Assembly (NCBI GenBank): GCA_963970005.1 | Contig: CAXAMN010015446.1 | Coordinates: 1,026,537-1,090,536, forward strand | From: Durusdinium trenchii | Taxonomy: Eukaryota > Sar > Dinophyceae > Suessiales > Symbiodiniaceae | Direction: 5' to 3' | DNA length: 64,000 nt | Shown here: positions 22,736 to 33,766 of the stretch, in pieces | How the letters are laid out: each line of letters begins with the position of its first letter | Position numbering within the stretch: the first letter of the stretch is position 1 | The notes under the pieces: generated by a model | Told to the model about the DNA's origin: nothing | Databases searched by the model: none | Seen by the model: only the letters and a program-made list of their open reading frames with translations | Program-made: the position numbers and the translations under genes

Positions 22736-22994
22736 CCGCTGGAAAAACCAAGCCAAAGAAGTGATGGAAAGGGGGCACCAAACAAAACCTGCTCCTGTCA
22801 GGTGGCAGTTGCTTACTGAATGAGACTCGACGCACCACAAAGCACATACTAACACTGCTTCTCTAGAGTTTCCCACGGGACTTGCAAGTGGACCGGCAGT
22901 TACCCAATGAGAGTGACTGTGCAGCCCGCCCCCGACTTGTTTGGACGAGGAGGCCCGGCTAGCTTTCGTTCACCCCCTCTGGCCTCAAGTTTAC

Positions 22995-23345
22995 TCACCT
23001 ACTTGCGATGGCCTCCTACCTTTTGACGGCCTCCACTTGCGCTGACCTCCAACCTACGCGCGATGTATGAAGCCTTTGGAACTGTCTTGTCTACTCGCGA
23101 TGGCCTCCCACCTAGTTGCGACGGCCTCCACCTAGTTGCGGCGACCTCCAACCTAGTTGCGATGACCTCCTACATTTGTGCGATGGCCTCCTACCTTCTG
23201 ACGGCCTCCAACCTACTACATGCGATGTATGAAACCTTTGGAACTGTCTTGAATGTCTACTCGCGATGGCCTCCCACCTGTTGTTGCAATTTAAATGGCC
23301 TCCACCTAGTTGCGACGACCGAGCGATGGGCTCCAACCTACTACC
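22995..23345. repeat. GCGATGGCCTCCAACCTA-type tandem repeat, block 2
   Basis: The same family as block 1, with about fifteen units of the type TGCGACGGCCTCCACCTAGT. Two inserted copies of a GATGTATGAARCCTTTGGAA segment occur at about 23062 and 23226. A short inverse-orientation block lies at 23915-23985. Confidence 0.8.
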
Positions 23346-23439
23346 TGTCCTCCTGCGTTCTTAGGTTTTTCACTTATTAGGCTGGCGGGTGGCGACCGCA
23401 ACCAAGTCCGTACACATTTCCATTGTGTGTGTGTCCACC

Positions 23440-24140
23440 GGTGGAACAACTCATTCCAAGCAGGGGGGCAGTGCATGGTCCTTTCAGCAGCCACTGCCTA
23501 ACAAAGACACTGCTGATCGGATGTGATATGACCCTGACATTAAGTCTGCGCCGCGCGCGGGCGCAATCCAAGGCTTCAAGTCATAACCAACCTTTGCCGT
23601 AAGGGTCCTACACTCGCAGTGCGCTTTTGAGAATAAGACCAAACCCGAGCTCTTTTCGGGCTCACTCTGGGGGGCTGCGGCCTCAAGCTTGGTTTAAATG
23701 TAGATGTGCACGCGCGCGTCAATGCCGGACCAATCCAATGTGTGCGCAATCCTTGCTAGGCAAGGCCACGGAGGGCACTCTTCGGCTCACTCCGGTCTCT
23801 TAGTAAGGAGAGACACGCTCGGGGTATTGCGTGCTGAGCTGAAAGCCACTTGCTGCACGGCGACCTAGGTAAAAGAAGTTCCTGAATGAAGCGGGGAAGG
23901 TTGGTTGCAGGCCATCGCTCTTAGGTTGGAGGCCATCACATCTAGGTGGGAGGTCATCGCAACAGCTTGGAGGCCATCACTGGTAATTAGGTTGTCGGTT
24001 GTTTACATACAGAAGCGACAGCGGTAGATCTTTACGTCAACCTTGTGTACTTGGAAACAGCCTGAATGATGGAGAACCGTTGGAGTCAGTGTGCTCTCAT
24101 GCAGGCGAATGATCAAGCGCCCTCGATCCCTTCCCATCTG
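23440..24140. other. Intron DNA, no recognised gene
   Basis: The segment 23595-23710 (GTAAGGGTCC, then TAGCTTGGTTTAAATGTAG-like words) resembles 11595-11740, so it is probably another decayed copy of the same dispersed repeat. An inverse-orientation group of GGAGGCCATC words lies at 23910-23985. Confidence 0.4.
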
Positions 24141-24223
24141 TGATCATAGCTTCGTCGCACGCCGTTGCGAGCCCCCGCTGAAGAAACAGATAGCATCCCT
24201 TTGATTCCAAGGGCTTCAAGCAC

Positions 24224-24597
24224 ACTTAGATAATGGGTCTGCAGTTGCATCAGTTCCACGCGGAAAGGAATGGTTCAACAGCAAGGTGAAGCGTCCAAGC
24301 ATTTGAAGATGTTTCAAAAAGGAGCTTCTCTCATCTGCGGAAGACGGCTGTGGCTCAGCTGCAAAAAATGCGACAGAAAAAGGTTTACGGGAGGTATCGT
24401 GCAAACCACCATAAAAGCAAACAAGGAAAAGTGGGGTCACAGCGTGTGGAAACAGTTCAGCAGGTACACACTGAGTCGTCTCTCAGCGCTTCCCATCTCG
24501 CTGCCCAGCTTTGTTAGACCAGGTCAGCAGCGAGAAGCCTGGCCCCCTGCAAGTTTGAAAGGGTTTAACCTCCTAGAAACGGAGGGTGACACACACA
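24224..24597. repeat. Direct repeat R3, diverged member of the R family
   Basis: It starts ACTTAGATAATGGGTCTGCAG and ends GAAACGGAGGGTGACACACA. It is close to R4 and shares the frame of conserved words with R1 and R2. The bases before it (CATCCCTTTGATTCCAAGGG) match those before R1 in type. Confidence 0.8.
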
Positions 24598-25261
24598 GAA
24601 GGCCGCTTTGCGGCGGTTTCGCGCAGAACCTGAATATAGGCACCTAAAAAGCCTTAGGAAAGAAAAGGAAAAACAGAAAGAGCAAAACGAAAAGGGCAAG
24701 AAGGAAAGGTAGGAGTAATGGAAAAAGTGACTACTTAGCACTTGCCTGGGGCAGGGAAACGAGCCTCAAGAACCACCTAACAAGTCTGAAAGAAAACATA
24801 GAAAACGAAGGAAGCGCAAGAGAGAAAGCGGGGGGCAGGGAGGGGTTGTATGTCCATGTGTGTACATGTGTGTGTCTGAATACTTAGCGCTCTAGAGTTA
24901 CCGATTACTTAGCGGATCCTAATTAGGTGCAATAGTTAGGGAGCGGGACTTTAGTCTTAAACCGCCCGGGTAGAGTAGACTAGAACAGGGACAACAGAGG
25001 GAAAGGCGCCGACGCACAAGTGTGTCGAGTACCATTTCCCTCTCTTACCCTAATTAGATGGGTGGTAGAGGGAACCGCGAAAAACTTGAAAGGCTGTGGA
25101 ACGAGTCTCCGTGAACCCGGCGATGTGAGTCTGGAAATTCATGGGTGGGACATGTGATTCCAGTACCATAATCCAACGAGTGCAGAACACGCAAATTCGA
25201 TATGTGATTCACGATGGTCTCAGCGCCCCCTTGCGGGGGACCACACTGTGCACCGAAGCAC

Positions 25262-25660
25262 ACTTAGATAATGGGTTTGCAGTTACATCAGTTCCACGCG
25301 GAAAGGAATGGTTCAACGGCAAGGTGAAGCGTCCAAGCGCTTGAAGATGATTGAAAAAAGGAATTTCTGTCATCTGCGGAAGACGGCTGTGGCTCAGCTG
25401 CAAAAAACGCGGCAGGAAAAGGTTTACGGGAGGTATCGTGCAAACCACCATGAAAGCAAACAAGGAAAAGTGGGGTCAAAGCGTGTGGAAACAGTTCAGC
25501 AGGTACACACTGAGACGTCTCTCAGTGCTTCCCGTCTCGCTGCCCAGCTTTGTTAGACCAGGTCAGCAGCGAGATGCCTGGTCTCCCTTGCAAGTTTGAA
25601 AGGGTTTAACCTTGTAGAAACGGAGGGTGGCACACGCACACACACACACGCACACGCACC
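25262..25660. repeat. Direct repeat R4
   Basis: Very close to R3; it ends in an expanded (CA)n tract only about 35 bases before the pore exon of channel gene 2. The preceding 100 bases match the head of R2. The amino-acid-like readings SAP(L/V)xGxTLC and DNGFAVxS(V/I)PR are conserved between the R2 and R4 heads, which hints at a former coding origin. Confidence 0.8.
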
Positions 25661-25694
25661 TGTCACAGGTCACATTTTGTATTTTCTTTCCGAG

Positions 25695-26507
25695 GTTGCG
25701 GCATTTCGGCAGCTTCGAATCTTGGTTGGGACGTGTTTTGCAAGTATTGGTGCGTTGGGCTGGTCAATGGTGCTGTTGCTGCTTCTAAAGTTGGGCTTTG
25801 CTCTAGCAATCTCTCAAGCTTTGCAAGGGTATATCCAAGATTTAGAGGCCAGCTATGACTCCAGGATTTTGATCTACGACTACTATGGCAGCTTCTTGAG
25901 AGCGCTGTATACTATGTTTGAAATCACGCACAGTGGCAGTTGGCCTGCCCGCGTCAGACCTGTCATTGAAAAAGTCAATGCCTGGTATGCGTTGCCCTTT
26001 CTGGGGTATATTACATTGGTTGTGTTTGCTGTAATTCGAATAGTGACGGCCTTGTTCTTGAAGGAGACGCTTGAAAGTTCCGCGAATGATGCAGACATAG
26101 CAATGGAGAGCCAATCCCACGAGGCAGCAAAACTAAACCAGAAATTAGAAGCGCTGTTCCGGGCGATGGATGAAGATGAAGGAGGAGCCCTTTCACGAGA
26201 AGAGCTTGTATCAGCAATGAGCCTCCCGAGTGTGCAACGATACATGCAAATCCTGGAAGTGCGCACGGCAGACTATGAGGATTTGTTTGATATTTTGGAC
26301 GACGGAGACGGTCGCATTACGATTACTGAGTTTGTCCAGGGCTTGAAGAAAATCAAGGGCAATGCCCGAGCTATTGATATGGTTAAATTGCAGCACACAA
26401 CCACGAAGCTTGCAAAAGAGTGCCAAGAAATCTGTCGAGTTCTTGCTGCAGGGCAATACCGTAGAGACAGAGAGCGACGTTTCTCCCTGACGACCGCCAA
26501 GGTCTAA
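25695..26507 (+). CDS. Voltage-gated cation channel gene 2, pore and EF-hand exon
   Basis: It starts after CCGAG|GTT with VAAFRQLRILVGT, in phase with the S4 exon ending at 10355. It encodes S5 (ASIGALGWSMVLLLLLKLGF), the turret and P-loop with TMFEITHSGSW, and S6 (LPFLGYITLVVFAVIRIVTA). EF loop 1 is DEDEGGALSREE, with Gly at position 5. EF-like unit 2 is ILDDGDGRITITEF, with Leu at position 1 of the loop. The tail is basic (QYRRDRERRFSL) and ends at TAA. The joined protein would be about 537 residues. No other N-terminal or S4 exon lies between 10.4 and 25.7 kb, which supports the join, though two separate gene fragments remain possible. Confidence 0.85.
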   Translation, partial: VAAFRQLRILVGTCFASIGALGWSMVLLLLLKLGFALAISQALQGYIQDLEASYDSRILIYDYYGSFLRALYTMFEITHSGSWPARVRPVIEKVNAWYALPFLGYITLVVFAVIRIVTALFLKETLESSANDADIAMESQSHEAAKLNQKLEALFRAMDEDEGGALSREELVSAMSLPSVQRYMQILEVRTADYEDLFDILDDGDGRITITEFVQGLKKIKGNARAIDMVKLQHTTTKLAKECQEICRVLAAGQYRRDRERRFSLTTAKV

Positions 26508-26681
26508 GGCCCTTTACGGGCGCACTGACTGAAGAGCAATAAAATTAACAGCCACAAACCTTGATTCTGGCAGAGCCAAGTCAAGGCACGTCGCAATGGA
26601 CAAACTATTCGACCGCAAAAGCGTGCGCATTTGGGCATTGGATGCAGACTTGTGACGTTTATAAACATATAAAAAAGACAG

Positions 26682-28265
26682 TTACGAAGTTGTCGATGGG
26701 CGAACGAAGTGAGTATTAGGGGGTGTGGGGGGGGGTGGTCACGCAGAAACCAATCTGTGAGGGCGAACGCAGAGCGGCCTGGTGGGGGAGAGCGAAAAAA
26801 CGCAGGGCAGAATGGGAGTGAACATGTATGGTTTTGGGGGTGTTGTGATGCAAGTGATGTAATTCTACCATGCAGGGATGGGGCGCGAAAAGTGGTTGGC
26901 GTCTGTGGAGGTTCTTGGCCTGGGGTGAAAGGGAGGTGTGTGTCTCTCAACACCCTGTTGTCTTGTGGAAATGAGTGATCTGTGAGGGGGAGGGATTGCA
27001 AGAAATGATGTGATCCGTTAAGGGCAGGGGTGGGCCAGCTTTGAGTTGCTAAAGGATTCTGGTGAAGCGGCATAGTAGCCAGACGCAGAAGGGCGCCCCA
27101 TATGGGGCGGGAGTTCATGTGGAAGACAGGGGTAGCAGAGGACGACGCGGTAGGAAAAGAGGGACTGAAAGAAGTCTTTGAGTTTCTCTTGGGGGTGCCC
27201 TATTTATGGTGAAGATGCCTGTAAACTATACGCAAAAGGGCGCTTCATATGGGTGGGAGTTCATGTGGAGGATAGGTATAGCAGGGGATGTGATAGGAAA
27301 AGAGGTGGGGAGCTCACCAGGGAAGCGAGAAGTGCGTTGCTCAGCGGCAAGGGAGATGTGCGTCTCTGGAGGGGCTAATATAAGTAGCCTTGCGCCAGGG
27401 GCGGACGTGAAAAGTGGTTGGGAAGTCCTTCTGAAAAGGGGGACGCGCGTCTTCCAACACTCTGTGTTCTTGTAGCCAATATGAGTGGAAGGGATCGCAA
27501 GAAGTGATGTGATCCGTTAAGGGCTGGAGAGGGAACAGAATGCAGTGGGCCAGCTTTGAGTTACTCGGGGGTGTCCTTTTTTTATGGTGAAGAGGCCTGT
27601 TAACCAGAAGCAAAAGGGCGCCCCATATGGGGTGGGAGTTCAGAGGAGAGGCATCGCGGGGGACCTTTAGAGGATAGGAGAGGAAAGGGGACAACGCAGC
27701 AGGAAAGTGAGATAAGGGAACGTCAGTCGTTGGGCTTTGGTGCGGATTTTAACATCGGACCACCGTCTACAAAGCAAGGATAGCGATCTGCGTGCAAGCG
27801 GCCATCAATTCCTTCACAGCCTCAAAAAACCCTTAAGTCAAAGGAAAAATCTTCTGCTTTTTATTGCCCCGTAACAAAGCCGCTCTTTGCCCGATGTGAG
27901 ACGCTCACTTGATCTTGGCTGCAACACCGGACTTAAGTCCTATATCTTCTGCTCTCTATATTTCCAGCAGCTGTAAACAAACATCACCGCCATGTCGACT
28001 TCCCCCCATAAAAGCACGATCCAGTCTTAACAGCGCACCAGGTTTATGAGTCTATCCACAAAACACGAAAAACAAACCGCAGACAAACAATAATGACTTC
28101 GGGGTGCCCGGGTGCCCGTTCTTTCTCTTCCAAACGCCCCTTCATCCACAAGAAAAGGGCCCACCTTATGCCTCCCAACGCTTCCCCTGCGCTCTCGCGT
28201 TCACCCCCGTTGACCATATTCATATCTGCTTGTGGAGGCTGGCTTTCATCCTCCCCCTTCTCAGG
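26682..28265. mobile_element. Element T1: 1.6 kb copy of a family with splice-like ends
   Basis: It shares with T2 (49371) and T3 (58275) the 5' block GTTGTCGATGGGCGAACGAA then GTGAGTATT, and the 3' end GGCTGGCTTTC ... CCTTCTCAGG. In T1 the GCCAGC inverted repeat at the left end is missing. The inside holds tandem duplications: CATATGGGG-type segments at about 27090, 27245 and 27620, and GATGTGATCCGTTAAGGGC at about 27010 and 27500. It lies just 3' of channel gene 2. Confidence 0.65.
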
Positions 28266-29400
28266 TTATATATATATATGTATAATAGATGCGTTTTGAA
28301 TGTAGGGACATTGTCCCGCCTTATCACTCCCTGTCCTAGGTGCGAAGCAAGCGCAGTGACTTATGGCAAGTGTTGCTTTGCTGGAGCGATGGTCTCAATC
28401 AAAGAGCCTTGCGCACAAGTTGACACCAGTTGAGAGTCTAACAGTTGTTCCCACGCTAGGTCTTGCTTCGAGACTATTGGTGCAAGCTGCAAGCCACCCC
28501 GAAAACCAAGTGTGAAACATCATCCCTGGTGTGACGAACGACGTAGGGTGCTGAGCCTCCTGAGAGTGCGTGGGTGAAATGGCGGAAAAGGTGAAAGCCA
28601 CAGCCATTACCGACTGGCACCATAGGGTTCTTGACACCTCAAGAGCGTGGCTGTCCTAAGTGTTGGCCTCGCTGAGGCCTCAGGTTTTGCAACACTGGGA
28701 GCCATGATGGTTTGAATTTGAATGTGAGGCGGACACATACAAGTATTGCAGATGAGGGGACCAGAAGGAGACGCAGTATTGAAATATTAAATGTTGCGCG
28801 GGCGAAGACCTTGCGAGCATACATCCTGCATCCACAACAAGACACAGCAAGAATTTCTTCAGATGGGTAGCTCAATCTCAAAGACCTATCTAACATGCCT
28901 ATAATATGCCTCCTATGCCGTGATTTTGAGCCGACGGATTGTACCCATTTACAGCCTGCCTTAAGCATCTCACCAAAACCAATGTGTTTCAAATCATTTC
29001 GGCCATGGAGTTACTTGCAGTTCATCAAATGTAGAATCCAAGCAAGGAGCTTCCTCATCTTCTACCAAATGACGGAGAAGATAAAACCTAGGCTCGCCAG
29101 CTCGCTGGTCACTTCAACAGCCAATTCAGAAGCACGTGTTCATGTTCATTCATGTTCATTTGTGATTCATTTGTGATAATTTGACACTGGTGTGGGTTCG
29201 CCATTTGTTGAGATCTTGGTTGCTTATGCAGCTGTGAGGTGCGTTCTGCTGATGAGTTCAGGCGGGAGAAGCGTTTGCATTCGTTTGCTGGCCCTTTTTA
29301 TTTTGATTGATAGAGTATCATGTAAGATGGCTTCGTGAACGCCTGTACACAGACAGGCAGGACGGCATATCTAGCAATAGCGCAAGAGTGACGCCTATTG
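28266..29400. other. Intergenic stretch between channel genes 2 and 3
   Basis: A (TA)n run at 28268-28290 follows T1. No coding region is recognised. Short open frames on both strands lack family resemblance. Confidence 0.35.
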
Positions 29401-29489
29401 TTATTGCACCGTTGTGACAGTATTTGCGTATTTGGTCCTTCTTTCCGACCATTTCTTAATTTTCCTCAAGCAGTTTGCTGTTGGGGTTC

Positions 29490-30265
29490 CTTCTTTCTGA
29501 CCTTGTCGTCCTGTTGTCCTCTTTTTTGTTTTTGTCGGCCCATTGTCCTCCTCTTGTCTTCCTCTTGACCTCTTCTTGTCCTCCACGTGTAGCCTCCTGT
29601 TGTCCTCTTTTTCACCAAACAGTTTACTCTTAGAAAAAGAGAGCTGGCCACACTGACTGGCCGCACCCCTGGACTCTGTGGCCGGGCTCTGTGGCCGCGC
29701 TCTGTGGCGGGCTCTGTGGACCGGCTCTGTGTCCGGGTATTGTCCTCTTCTTGTCCTGCTCCTCTTGTCCTTTTTTTTTCCTCCTCTTGTTCCCAAAGCA
29801 GCTTACTGTTGGGGTTCTATCTTAAAAACACCTGGCCACACTCCCCTGAACTCTGTGGCCGGGCTCTGTGACCGGGTCTTGTCCTCCTCTTGTCTTCTCT
29901 TGTCTTCCCTTGTGGCCGAACAATTAGCAATGTCGATGCCGACAAAAATCATTGATTAAGCAATTTGCTCTCGGGGGGAAGGTAGGGCGTACCAAAATCG
30001 TTTTTGACAAATATTGGTCCCATCGAATCGTTTTGAAACTGTTTGGGGCCTATGCTGCCTATGCTGGTATATTTCTCTCTTTTCCTCTTCTTGTCTTCTT
30101 CTTGTCGTCCGGTTGTCCTCCTCTTGTCCTCTTGTTGAACAGCTTGGCCGCCGCTCCCAGCCGTCCTCTTGTCCTTTGTCCTCTTCTCGCCCTCCTGTTG
30201 TCCCCTTGTTGCTCTTCTGCTGCTGCTGGCAGCATGGCAGCATGCAGGCATGACACCATGACAGC
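29490..30265. repeat. TCTTGTCCTCCTC minisatellite blocks
   Basis: Irregular repeats of TCTTGTCCTCC and GTTGTCCTC occur at about 29500-29600, 29740-29910 and 30080-30220. Between them are repeats of the type GGCTCTGTGGCC (29665-29740, 29850-29880). A related block with GTGTGTTC/CTTCTGTTGTCC words continues at about 30560-30790. Long open frames here are translations of the repeat. Confidence 0.7.
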
Positions 30266-31039
30266 GCGCGCGCAATGCACTCTCCCCAAGCGCAATCAAA
30301 GGGTCCAACGCGAGAAAGCAACTGTGCACGCGCAAGCCTTGTATGGACTTAGTGGGAAAGCGCCAGCCGGCAAGCGCGAAGACCGCAGCATGGCCACATG
30401 GCAGCCTGTCAGCGTGCAAGCGTTACAACTTGTGAGCGTGCACTACAAAGCAGTGAGACACTAGCAAGATAACTCTCGTAGGAAAAACCTGGCCACACTG
30501 TTAGGTCGCGCCGGCGAGCCCTGTCCGGATGTCCTCCTGGCCTCATGTTCTTCCTTCCTCAGGTGCTCACCTATCTCCGTCGTGTTGTGTTTCTCTTGTC
30601 CTCTCTTCCTCTTCTCCTCTTGGTGTGCTCCCCTCATGTTATCCTGTTGCCCTTTTGGTGTTGTGCGGTCACGGCTTATCCTTCTGTTGTCTTCTTGGTG
30701 TGTTCATGTTGTTTTCCTTCCCTCATCCTTTTGTACCCTGTTGCCCTCCTCATGTCCTCCTTTGGCCTTTCTGTTGTCCTGCTGCTGCTGTGCTGTTTGT
30801 GTTGCTTTCCGAGGCAGGGGCTGGGGCTGCGGCCGCCCACCACCACCATAATAACAACAATCCTTGCCGACTAAACTGTTTGGGGTCCATGCTGGTAGTC
30901 ATGCTGGTATGTTTTGTTTCCCTTGGATCAGCCCCTCAGCTCCTGCATGGAACTTGTCTATTTATGTTGGATGTTTTCGGGTGATTGCTGCTGCGATAGC
31001 TTGGCTTGATCAAGAGATGCCTCTAGCCGTATGCAAGCC

Positions 31040-32978
31040 ATGCCGCGCCCACAGAAGCTCACTGAAGAACAGGAATGGTTCTTGTCACTTCTGGACCTCA
31101 AGTTTCAGCAGCATGAGCATAGGATTTGGCGCATGATGTCAGAAACCAATCATTGGAATGGAGCAGGTTTTGAGACCGTGGAGCATGAGGAATCAAACTT
31201 AGGCAGGGTCTTGGACGAGTTGGAACTGATCAACGCAGATCCGATCCAGAATGATGAGAAAGAGCAAGAAACTGCGGAGGAGCCACCGGAAAATTCAAAA
31301 GACACAAGAAACTTACGACCCGCCAGGTTGGGTAGTGTCTATGTGATGAGTGAGGTCAGCGAGCCTGAACCACATCTTAAAACATTTGTGAAAGGGCCCT
31401 TGGATCTCTTGATGGGGCTGGTGGTGGTTGCGAACCTGTCTGTCATGGCAGCAGTCACGCAGACTGATGGCTACGTTGCAGATATCCACCTAGGGCTTGC
31501 CACTGGGTCTCCATGGGGCCTGACCAATGCAGAGTATGAGGTTGCCGAACTTGTATTTTTCTTTATTTACATCTCTGATGTTCTGGCCAGAATCTGCATT
31601 TTGCGGAGCCAGTGGTACTATGATTTGAGAGAGGGATGGATGTACATGAATTTCTTTGATGCCTTGCTGGTGACTGTTCAAGCCTTTGAAATTGCTTTGC
31701 TCCCTGTGTCCGAGTCTTAGATTGACCGCTTGACCAGGGCAAGGATGAGAATTTCCAGCTTGAAATCGAGAGAATGCCAATAAACAATAATACTGTAGAT
31801 CAGAATATTATGAAAATAGTAGGGTGTACACTACATATACTAATACAGTATATACAACTGTTTGAGTTCAACTTGTCAAGATCTCTCAAAGCAGGATTCT
31901 CATGTATCTTCTGCCGAGGCTGACTTCTGGTGACCAAGAGCAGAGGGCCAGTACCATTCGCGTTATCAAGCTGCTGAGGATTGTTCGAACTCTTCGTATC
32001 ATCAAAACCGCGGCTGGGCGTATTTTTCGGAGGACTGACAGATGTAACGTAACGTAGATCAAAGAACATGTTGGGGTGGCTGTGACTCATTTGCATCAAC
32101 GTCTAGGTCTTAACAGCGGCATGACACATTTGGAAACACCAAATTCACTATGAACATACATGATTTACCAACTTGAGCCATGCCCTCGCCCTAAGGTAGC
32201 ATTGTTCCGCCAACTACGGCTGCTGGTTTCTACCTGTGTGGCCAGCATTGGTGCCTTTTTTTGGTCCATGGTCCTTCTCTTCATGTGCAAGGTTGGGTTT
32301 GCGCTGATTGTTTGCCAAGCACTTCAGGGCTTCATCATGGATGACAATGCTAATTTGGATACTCGCTTGGAGATGAACAACCTATATGGTAGCTTCACCA
32401 AATCGTTGTACACAACCTTTGAGATCACCCACAGTGGAAGCTGGCCTTCCCATGTGAGACCAGTGATTGAGAAAGTGAGTGCTTGGTATGCGATCCCCTT
32501 TCTCACATACATCACTTTGGTGGTGTTCGCAGTAATCAGGATAGTGACGGCGCTCTTTATCAAGGAGACCCTTGCAAGTGCCGCCAACGATGCTGACATG
32601 CAGATGGACGAGAATAGGGCCATGGCAACCGAGTACCAACGAAAGCTCGAAGAGCTGTTTCGTGCTGCTGATACAGATGGAAATGACTCCTTGTGTTCCA
32701 GTGAATTTCTACAAGCAATGAGCTTGCCTAGCGTGCAGCATTATCTTCAGGTGCTTGAGGTGAAAGTTTCGGATTGCCGCCCACTTTTTGACATCCTGGA
32801 TGATGGAGATGGAAGGATCACTATCACGGAGTTTTGCAAGGGAATCATGGGACTGAAGGGAGTGGCACGAGCCCTGGACATTGTCATGCTCCAAAGGGAG
32901 AACAGCAAAGTCCTCAAAGAGTGCCAGAAGATCTACCAGAGGGTTGTCATGCTGACTGCTTCCAGTCCTCCAACCTGA
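31040..32978 (+). CDS. Voltage-gated cation channel gene 3, compact and apparently intact
   Basis: The exons are 31040-31707, 31919-32009 and 32196-32978, with matching phases; the protein is about 513 residues. Met starts MPRPQKLTEEQEWFLSLLDL. The cytosolic N-terminus has a coiled-coil-like acidic part. S1 (LLMGLVVVANLSVMAAVTQ), S2 (ELVFFFIYISDVLARICILR) and S3 (MNFFDALLVTVQAFEIALL) follow. S4 is STIRVIKLLRIVRTLRIIK. The pore exon has S5, the filter-like TTFEITHSGSW and S6. EF loop 1 is DTDGNDSLCSSE (Asn at 5, Asp at 6) and EF-like unit 2 is ILDDGDGRITITEF. Introns: GT donor at 31708, GC donor at 32010 (186 bases). It is predicted to form a tetrameric, Ca-modulated Na/Ca channel in a membrane. 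Confidence 0.88.
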
Positions 32979-33350
32979 TCCTGCTTGATCCTTTATTTCA
33001 GCGGACTCTTGAAAAGAACGCCGCTCTGCAAAGATCGTGTTTCACCGCGGCCATTTGGGCCAATTTGTGTCTACTTTCCCTGGGCCGTGGTCCGCCACGG
33101 AGGCTCACAGCACAGGGTGCAGATGCAAAAGTTGCCGAGCCGGTGCAGTAGTTTCATTCTCGGTTGTGCTGCTTGCTTTGCAAGATGCAACATGCTTTCA
33201 TTGTCTTGAATGCTGTGGATGGTCTGGGGCCGGAGATCATGTGATTGTTGATGTAGCAGCATCATCCTCATGTCTGTTGGGGATTTCCCCGTGGAGCATC
33301 TGTCTGAACATCTAATGTTTTTACTACTGAAATGCTGCTTGGACAGTGTT
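32979..33350. other. Spacer between channel genes 3 and 4
   Basis: No gene is seen. A segment near 33047 (CGCGGCCATTTGGGCCAA) has weak likeness to the dinoflagellate spliced leader but is too diverged to call. Confidence 0.4.
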
Positions 33351-33352
33351 TG

Positions 33353-33680
33353 ACAAGAGTGTCCCACAAGAGTTTGCTCCAATGACGAGTCCTACAACGC
33401 AAGAATGTACCATAAGAGTGTCCTACAAGAGTGCCACAAGAGTGACCGGCAAGAGTGTCCGACAAAGGTGTCCTACAAGAGGTTCTCACAAGATTGTCCT
33501 ACAAGAGTGTCCCACAAGGATGTCCTACAAGGGTGCTCCACAAGAGTGTCCAAGAAAGAGTGTCCGACAAGAGCGTTTGTCTCATAAGAAAACCCTACAA
33601 GAGCGTCCCACAAGAGAGCCCCCGCAAGAAGGTCGTCCTGGAAGAGTGTCCGGCAAGAGTGCCCAACAAGAGTGTAACAA
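33353..33680. repeat. 15-bp minisatellite upstream of channel gene 4
   Basis: About twenty units of the type GAGTGTCCTACAA and GAGTGTCCCACAA follow one another with substitutions. The array ends about 90 bases before the start codon of gene 4 at 33767. Because 15 is divisible by three, open frames run through it (CPTRVSYKSV-type readings), but these are repeat translations. Confidence 0.85.
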
Positions 33681-33766
33681 GATTTCCTGCTACTTTGCTA
33701 CTTTAACCACTTGTTTTGGCCCAAGATATTTGCGGCGTGTTCTTGCCTTATCACCAAGTGAAGGGA

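Larger units (their letters stand above)
24224..25660. mobile_element. Short composite element bounded by R3 and R4
   Basis: R3 and R4 lie in the same orientation about 1 kb apart with roughly 660 bases of non-coding sequence between them. The flanking heads repeat the R1/R2 pattern, so this looks like an internally deleted or solo-type derivative of the Penelope-like unit. No reverse transcriptase or nuclease sequence is present. Confidence 0.5.

Noticed and set aside
22274..22876. Long frames of poly-Leu, poly-Ala and poly-Ser/Gln in six readings
   Set aside because: All are direct translations of the CAG/CTG triplet arrays; no start context or non-repeat domain supports a gene.
27085..28275. 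Minus-strand frames in element T1 (for example the HPLILTSFAHRQL-type reading shared with T2 and T3)
   Set aside because: The shared amino acids follow directly from the conserved DNA of the element ends; no start codon or domain supports a protein.
29466..30464. Several open frames of 80-170 codons on both strands
   Set aside because: They follow the TCTTGTCCTCC minisatellite (RTRRGQEE-type or LLVLLLLS-type readings).
33045..33066. Possible relic of the dinoflagellate spliced leader upstream of gene 4
   Set aside because: Only about 14 of 21 positions agree with the leader as I remember it, and no acceptor context is clear.
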